A DNA stretch of 64,000 nt, taken from assembly GCF_023100905.1 (NCBI RefSeq), contig NZ_CP064686.1, positions 4,402,001 to 4,466,000 on the forward strand, written 5' to 3'. The translations under genes and the position numbers were made by a program. Shown piece by piece: positions 61,074 through 64,000 of this stretch (the first letter of the stretch is position 1; each line of letters starts with the position of its first letter). Under the pieces are notes generated by a model. It saw only the letters and a list, made by a program, of their open reading frames with translations, was not told where the DNA came from and searched no databases. The stretch comes from Bradyrhizobium sp. 4. Lineage in GTDB: Bacteria > Pseudomonadota > Alphaproteobacteria > Rhizobiales > Xanthobacteraceae.

Positions 61074-61970
61074 ATGGCGGCGATGGGCATTTTCCGGACC
61101 AAGGACGCTGCGAAGGCGATGGGTGATCAGTTCCAGTCGTGGATTGATCGTGGGCTCGTGGATCCAAAGAATTTGGAGGAATTCTCTGCCGCGCTGAATG
61201 TCTCCAGCAAGCAGATGGAAGACCTCGCCGATCAGGCCAAGGTTGCCGGCGCGGCGCTGCCCCAATTCCAGCAAGCATTGAACGACGTCGCGAACGGTCG
61301 CAAGCAACTCGACAGCTTGGCGACCGAAGCCATGAGCGTCAATCGCGGGTTCTTCACGACGTTTGGGCAACAGATCCGCCAGGGCGCGAACGCGTGGGAC
61401 GCTTTCAAATCGTCCGGTCTCGATGCACTCGGCAAGATCGCGGATAAATTATCGTCAATGGCAGCGGACAAACTGTTCGCCTCGGCGTTCGGTGGCTCGT
61501 CTGGTGGGATCGCATCGCTGTTCGGGCTCGGTGGCGGCGGTGCTGGCTCCGGCAGCGTGCCGTCATGGTCGGGTGCCGATCTCGGCGCCGGCACGGGCGG
61601 CCTTTCCATCCCCATGTTCGCGGGCGGTGGCTATACCGGTTCCGGTGGCAAGTATCAGCCCGCCGGCGTCGTCCACAAGGGCGAATATGTGATGGACGCC
61701 GTGACCGTGCGGCGCGTCGGCGTGGCCAATCTGGACAGCCTGCGCGGCTATGCCGATGGCGGCATGGTGGGCAACATGGCGCGCGCCGCGCGTGGTCAGG
61801 GCGGCGGCCCCGCAGTGGTCATGCAGGACAACAGGCAAATCAGCATTGGTCAAGGTGCGTCCGCTGAAACCGTGTTGCAACTCCGCGAGGAATTGGCCCG
61901 CGATCGCGCCGCCAGATATTCGGACACGGTCAAAATCGTGCAGAGCGCGAAGAAAAGGCGGGATCTATGA
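61074..61970 (+). CDS. Short tape-measure-type tail protein (C-terminal part)
   Basis: 298 aa, far shorter than the usual 600-1200 aa. The N-terminal half is coiled helix (MEDLADQAKVAGAALPQFQQ, IRQGANAWDAFKSSGLDALG). The C-terminal half is Gly-rich with the hallmark FAGGGYTGSGGKYQPAGVVH then KGEYVMDAVTVRRVG and GYADGGMVG of lambda-like tape-measure proteins. GGAG lies about ten bases before the ATG. It is either an internally deleted tape measure or a satellite-specific short form. Confidence 0.72.
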   Translation: MAAMGIFRTKDAAKAMGDQFQSWIDRGLVDPKNLEEFSAALNVSSKQMEDLADQAKVAGAALPQFQQALNDVANGRKQLDSLATEAMSVNRGFFTTFGQQIRQGANAWDAFKSSGLDALGKIADKLSSMAADKLFASAFGGSSGGIASLFGLGGGGAGSGSVPSWSGADLGAGTGGLSIPMFAGGGYTGSGGKYQPAGVVHKGEYVMDAVTVRRVGVANLDSLRGYADGGMVGNMARAARGQGGGPAVVMQDNRQISIGQGASAETVLQLREELARDRAARYSDTVKIVQSAKKRRDL

Positions 61971-62125
61971 CCGCGCCAAAGCACAAGCAGCAACGCGATC
62001 AGCGCACCGAAAAGCGGCCCGAGCCCTCCGGCGATACGCTGACGTTGGACCCTGATTTCGACGAGCTGCACGCGGCGAACGAGGAATGGTGCCGGTGGAG
62101 ATTCCCCGAGCGCGACCATGACTGA
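61967..62125 (+). CDS. Small charged phage-type protein
   Basis: 52 aa with ATGA overlap to the tape-measure gene. It reads MTAPKHKQQRDQRTEKRPEP, then an acidic section and EEWCRWRFPERDHD. The next gene begins eight bases inside its end. Unknown role. Confidence 0.6.
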   Translation: MTAPKHKQQRDQRTEKRPEPSGDTLTLDPDFDELHAANEEWCRWRFPERDHD

Positions 62126-62381
62126 GATCGACAACCGCGCGCTCCGTCGAGCCCTGCAGATCGAACGCTGCACGCGCAAGTTACTTGCCAAGCGCTTGCG
62201 CGGCTTCATGCCGCCTGCGGAGTACGCCAGATTTATAGAGGTTTGCCGGGATGAAGCGTTCGAGATGAGCGCCCACCTGGCAAATGTGACTGCTCCATCG
62301 ACTGGTGACGACCAGTTGGCGAAGCAGTCGGCGGCCGAACCGGTGTCGACGGGCGTTGGTTCGGTCGTTTCGGGTGCTTGA
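62118..62381 (+). CDS. Small basic phage-type protein
   Basis: 87 aa overlapping the preceding gene. A basic helix (RALRRALQIERCTRKLLAKR) is followed by MPPAEYARFIEVCRDEAFEM and a disordered Ser/Thr/Gly tail. It is the last gene of the rightward phage-like string, convergent with the DUF4062 gene. Unknown role. Confidence 0.6.
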   Translation: MTEIDNRALRRALQIERCTRKLLAKRLRGFMPPAEYARFIEVCRDEAFEMSAHLANVTAPSTGDDQLAKQSAAEPVSTGVGSVVSGA

Positions 62382-62407
62382 TGCGGACGCGTGTTAAGCA
62401 TTCCGCC

Positions 62408-63421
62408 TTAAGGTCCTGGCTTTGCTTGGGCGAGTCTTGCTGCCGCGTAGGCCTTGCCCTTCTTCGTTGCGATCCAATTGTATTTCGGAGTGATAATAAA
62501 ACCATCGTTTGTGATTGCGACTTCGATCAGGTTGAGCGCTTCCAATTGTCGACGAAGCATGATCCTGCAGTCGTCCGTTAGGTGATAGGTGGCGCCTTCA
62601 ACTGTCATTCGCTCATTGAGGGCAGCAAAGTATGCGATATATGCACAGATTGACGACTCTCTTGGATCTTCTCGCATCTCATCAAAGATCGAGGTGTAGA
62701 CCTGCCCAAGACCGATTTCGACCGCGTGCCGAATTGTTTTGGGAGTCTTGCTGCCTTCTATTGGCACTAAGATTTGGAAATCCACCACAATTCCGTCATC
62801 AGGCCCTATCAAAGCGGGATTGAAGAAGGAGTCATCTTGATAAGTTGCTAGTCTCGTCCGCAATTCTTCGTTTTCAATCCGAAGGCGTTCCAGATCCTGC
62901 AATACCTTTGGATCTATTGCTTGGTCGCCGCGCACCCAGCCCGCTCGAGGCGTAAGGTTCATTGCGTGCGCCACTGCGGTGACAACTTTAAGGCACAGGT
63001 CATCAACAGTGCTCCAATGCTCGACAAGACGTCCGGTCTTCAGCTTTGCCTTGAATGCCTCTAGCTTCTCTCGCTTATCAGGATCAGTCTCCACCTTGCC
63101 GAAGGGTATGGATTCAGGGGCAGCGGGCAGAAACGCCAGCACAGGTATCCCCTTCGATCGAGCGAAATCGAATTCGTTCTCAGTAAAGCTGCGACCATTG
63201 TCCGCGAGTGAACCGTACCGAGCGCCTACCAAGACCACATAGTAGTCACTACGATTGATGATGCGCTGGATAAATTCAAGCTGCTGCTGATCCGAGGCAG
63301 GAAACAATTCCATGCCCGCAGCGATGTAGCCGGCCTTGGCGAGCGCGTTTGAAACCTGGGATCGCTCGTCTTTGAGATCCTCGAAGGTCGAGCTGACAAA
63401 GACTTGGAAAATTCGGTCCAC
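62408..63421 (-). CDS. DUF4062 (TIR-like) domain protein
   Basis: 337 aa. The N-terminal 110 residues are DUF4062: RIFQVFVSSTFEDLKDERSQ, GMELFPASDQQQLEFIQRII, and SDYYVVLVGARYGSLADNGR with SFTENEFDFA, a TIR/SEFIR-like flavodoxin fold. A helical linker and coiled coil (about 165-200) are followed by a C-terminal winged-helix-like domain (YHLTDDCRIMLRRQLEALNL, IAVGI-less end TKKGKAYAAARL). Such proteins may be NAD-processing immune effectors or protein scaffolds. Base composition is AT-richer than the neighbouring genes, so it is likely cargo. Confidence 0.86.
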   Translation of the reverse strand: MDRIFQVFVSSTFEDLKDERSQVSNALAKAGYIAAGMELFPASDQQQLEFIQRIINRSDYYVVLVGARYGSLADNGRSFTENEFDFARSKGIPVLAFLPAAPESIPFGKVETDPDKREKLEAFKAKLKTGRLVEHWSTVDDLCLKVVTAVAHAMNLTPRAGWVRGDQAIDPKVLQDLERLRIENEELRTRLATYQDDSFFNPALIGPDDGIVVDFQILVPIEGSKTPKTIRHAVEIGLGQVYTSIFDEMREDPRESSICAYIAYFAALNERMTVEGATYHLTDDCRIMLRRQLEALNLIEVAITNDGFIITPKYNWIATKKGKAYAAARLAQAKPGP

Positions 63422-63479
63422 GATGTTGCACCTCGGAGAAGACTCTAATTTCGCTTTTGCGAGCTAACCGGATAGAGCG

Positions 63480-63665
63480 TTACGGCCAAGGACTTCGCCC
63501 AAGGCGATCGTCCCAATCCACCTCCGTTATTGCGATCGGCGTGCCTTCGTGGTCCCGTTTGTCGAAGAAAGCTTTCGCTTTTTCGTAGGTTTCGTGAATG
63601 ACGGCACTCGGGTACCGAGGGGTCTTATCGCTTTCGAAGATGACTATCCAACCGCGCTTGATCAT
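63480..63665 (-). CDS. Small hypothetical protein (cargo)
   Basis: 61 aa: MIKRGWIVIFESDKTPRYPS, a helix ETYEKAKAFFDKRDHEGTPI, and an acidic end ITEVDWDDRLGRSPWP, giving beta-alpha-beta. AGGAGG precedes the ATG. It lies 11 bases after the upstream 91-aa gene and 58 before DUF4062, so all three may form one leftward operon. Confidence 0.65.
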   Translation of the reverse strand: MIKRGWIVIFESDKTPRYPSAVIHETYEKAKAFFDKRDHEGTPIAITEVDWDDRLGRSPWP

Positions 63666-63676
63666 CGCTCTGCCTC

Positions 63677-63952
63677 CTAAAACCCCGGCAGGGGTCCGGA
63701 CACTTTGATCGTGGCGTCTTCCCCGGTTACTTCGCTCAAGATGATATCGATTACCTGACCATCGCGGAGACGAAGCTGCGATTTCCCGGCCGTGAACCCC
63801 TCGAACAAGACGCCCATGTCGCCTTCTATCGAACCGGACGCACTCTTCGAAGATGCAGATTGAAATACGCTAATGTCGTACGACACTTCGCCCTTAGCGG
63901 CCCCGTCGACCATGAGAATCCCTTTGCCGCTTAGGTGCCCTAGCATTTGCAT
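63677..63952 (-). CDS. Small beta-rich hypothetical protein (cargo)
   Basis: 91 aa: GHLSGKGILMVDGAAKGEVS, YDISVFQSASSKSASGSIEG and LRLRDGQVIDIILSEVTGED. This beta pattern (a compact barrel-like fold) is also found in short bacterial orphan proteins. Two in-frame ATGs (63952 and 63946) compete. It is the most upstream gene of the leftward cargo group in this window. Confidence 0.62.
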   Translation of the reverse strand: MQMLGHLSGKGILMVDGAAKGEVSYDISVFQSASSKSASGSIEGDMGVLFEGFTAGKSQLRLRDGQVIDIILSEVTGEDATIKVSGPLPGF

Positions 63953-64000
63953 GTTTTTTCCTTGAGATTAGATGGTCAAACGTTGTCGCCAAGCTTGCGG

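Larger units (their letters stand above)
56549..64000 (+). mobile_element. Integrated phage-type element, right end outside window
   Basis: The segment starts with the tRNA-Pro 3' fragment and an outward-reading integrase. It continues with an AlpA-like regulator, an overlapped string of phage-type genes and AT-richer cargo. The other att site, which should carry the intact tRNA, was not reached by 64000. Confidence 0.7.

Noticed and set aside
1..64000. CRISPR array, rRNA operon, replication origin
   Set aside because: No regularly spaced direct repeats, rRNA sequence or iteron/DnaA-box cluster was seen.

Overview
The window looks like chromosomal DNA of a Bradyrhizobium-type alphaproteobacterium. 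The evidence is high GC, a porin with the typical bradyrhizobial N-terminus, many small family-specific genes (DUF3551, DUF6894, DUF992, Gly-zipper secreted proteins), and abundant NarL/FixJ-type regulators and RND pumps. No rRNA, intact tRNA or CRISPR array is visible.

Layout: (1) 1-8500 is a core-like segment: porin, MarR regulator, alpha/beta hydrolase, SDR dehydrogenase, DapA-family aldolase, a small protein behind a textbook sigma-54 promoter, a TPR protein and a DUF6065-like protein. (2) At 8591-8642 lies the 3' part of a tRNA-Pro(GGG) gene. A 51/52-identical copy lies at 56549-56600, and both are in the same orientation. (3) Between them, about 48 kb of accessory DNA holds a cluster of very small ORFs and pseudogenes (8985-13746), two RND efflux pumps, a CPA1 antiporter, a signalling cassette (histidine kinase, two response regulators, zinc-ribbon protein, adenylate cyclase), arginine deiminase with its antiporter, a compact Mrp/Mbh-like cation antiporter, a run of envelope and acid-stress genes (DUF1269, BI-1, second ArcD-like transporter, AI-2E, DUF992, HdeD), a scarred third RND pump, an amidohydrolase and an IS66 element. 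(4) From 56549 to the right edge is a second integrated element: tyrosine integrase with repeated putative arm sites, AlpA-like regulator, a tightly overlapped phage-type gene string with a short tape-measure remnant, then AT-richer cargo (DUF4062 TIR-like protein and two small genes). Its far end, and by inference the intact tRNA-Pro gene, lie outside the window.

Working together: the ArcA/ArcD pair can make ATP and ammonia from arginine. The Mrp-like and CPA1 antiporters, HdeD, BI-1 and RND pumps fit envelope, pH and ion stress. The kinase, regulators and cyclase are the natural control candidates. Several scars (truncated caspase protein, ligD fragment, fused RND remnant, two genes truncated at one junction near 56000) show repeated recombination. 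Family assignments come from recognising motifs by eye; no database search was run.
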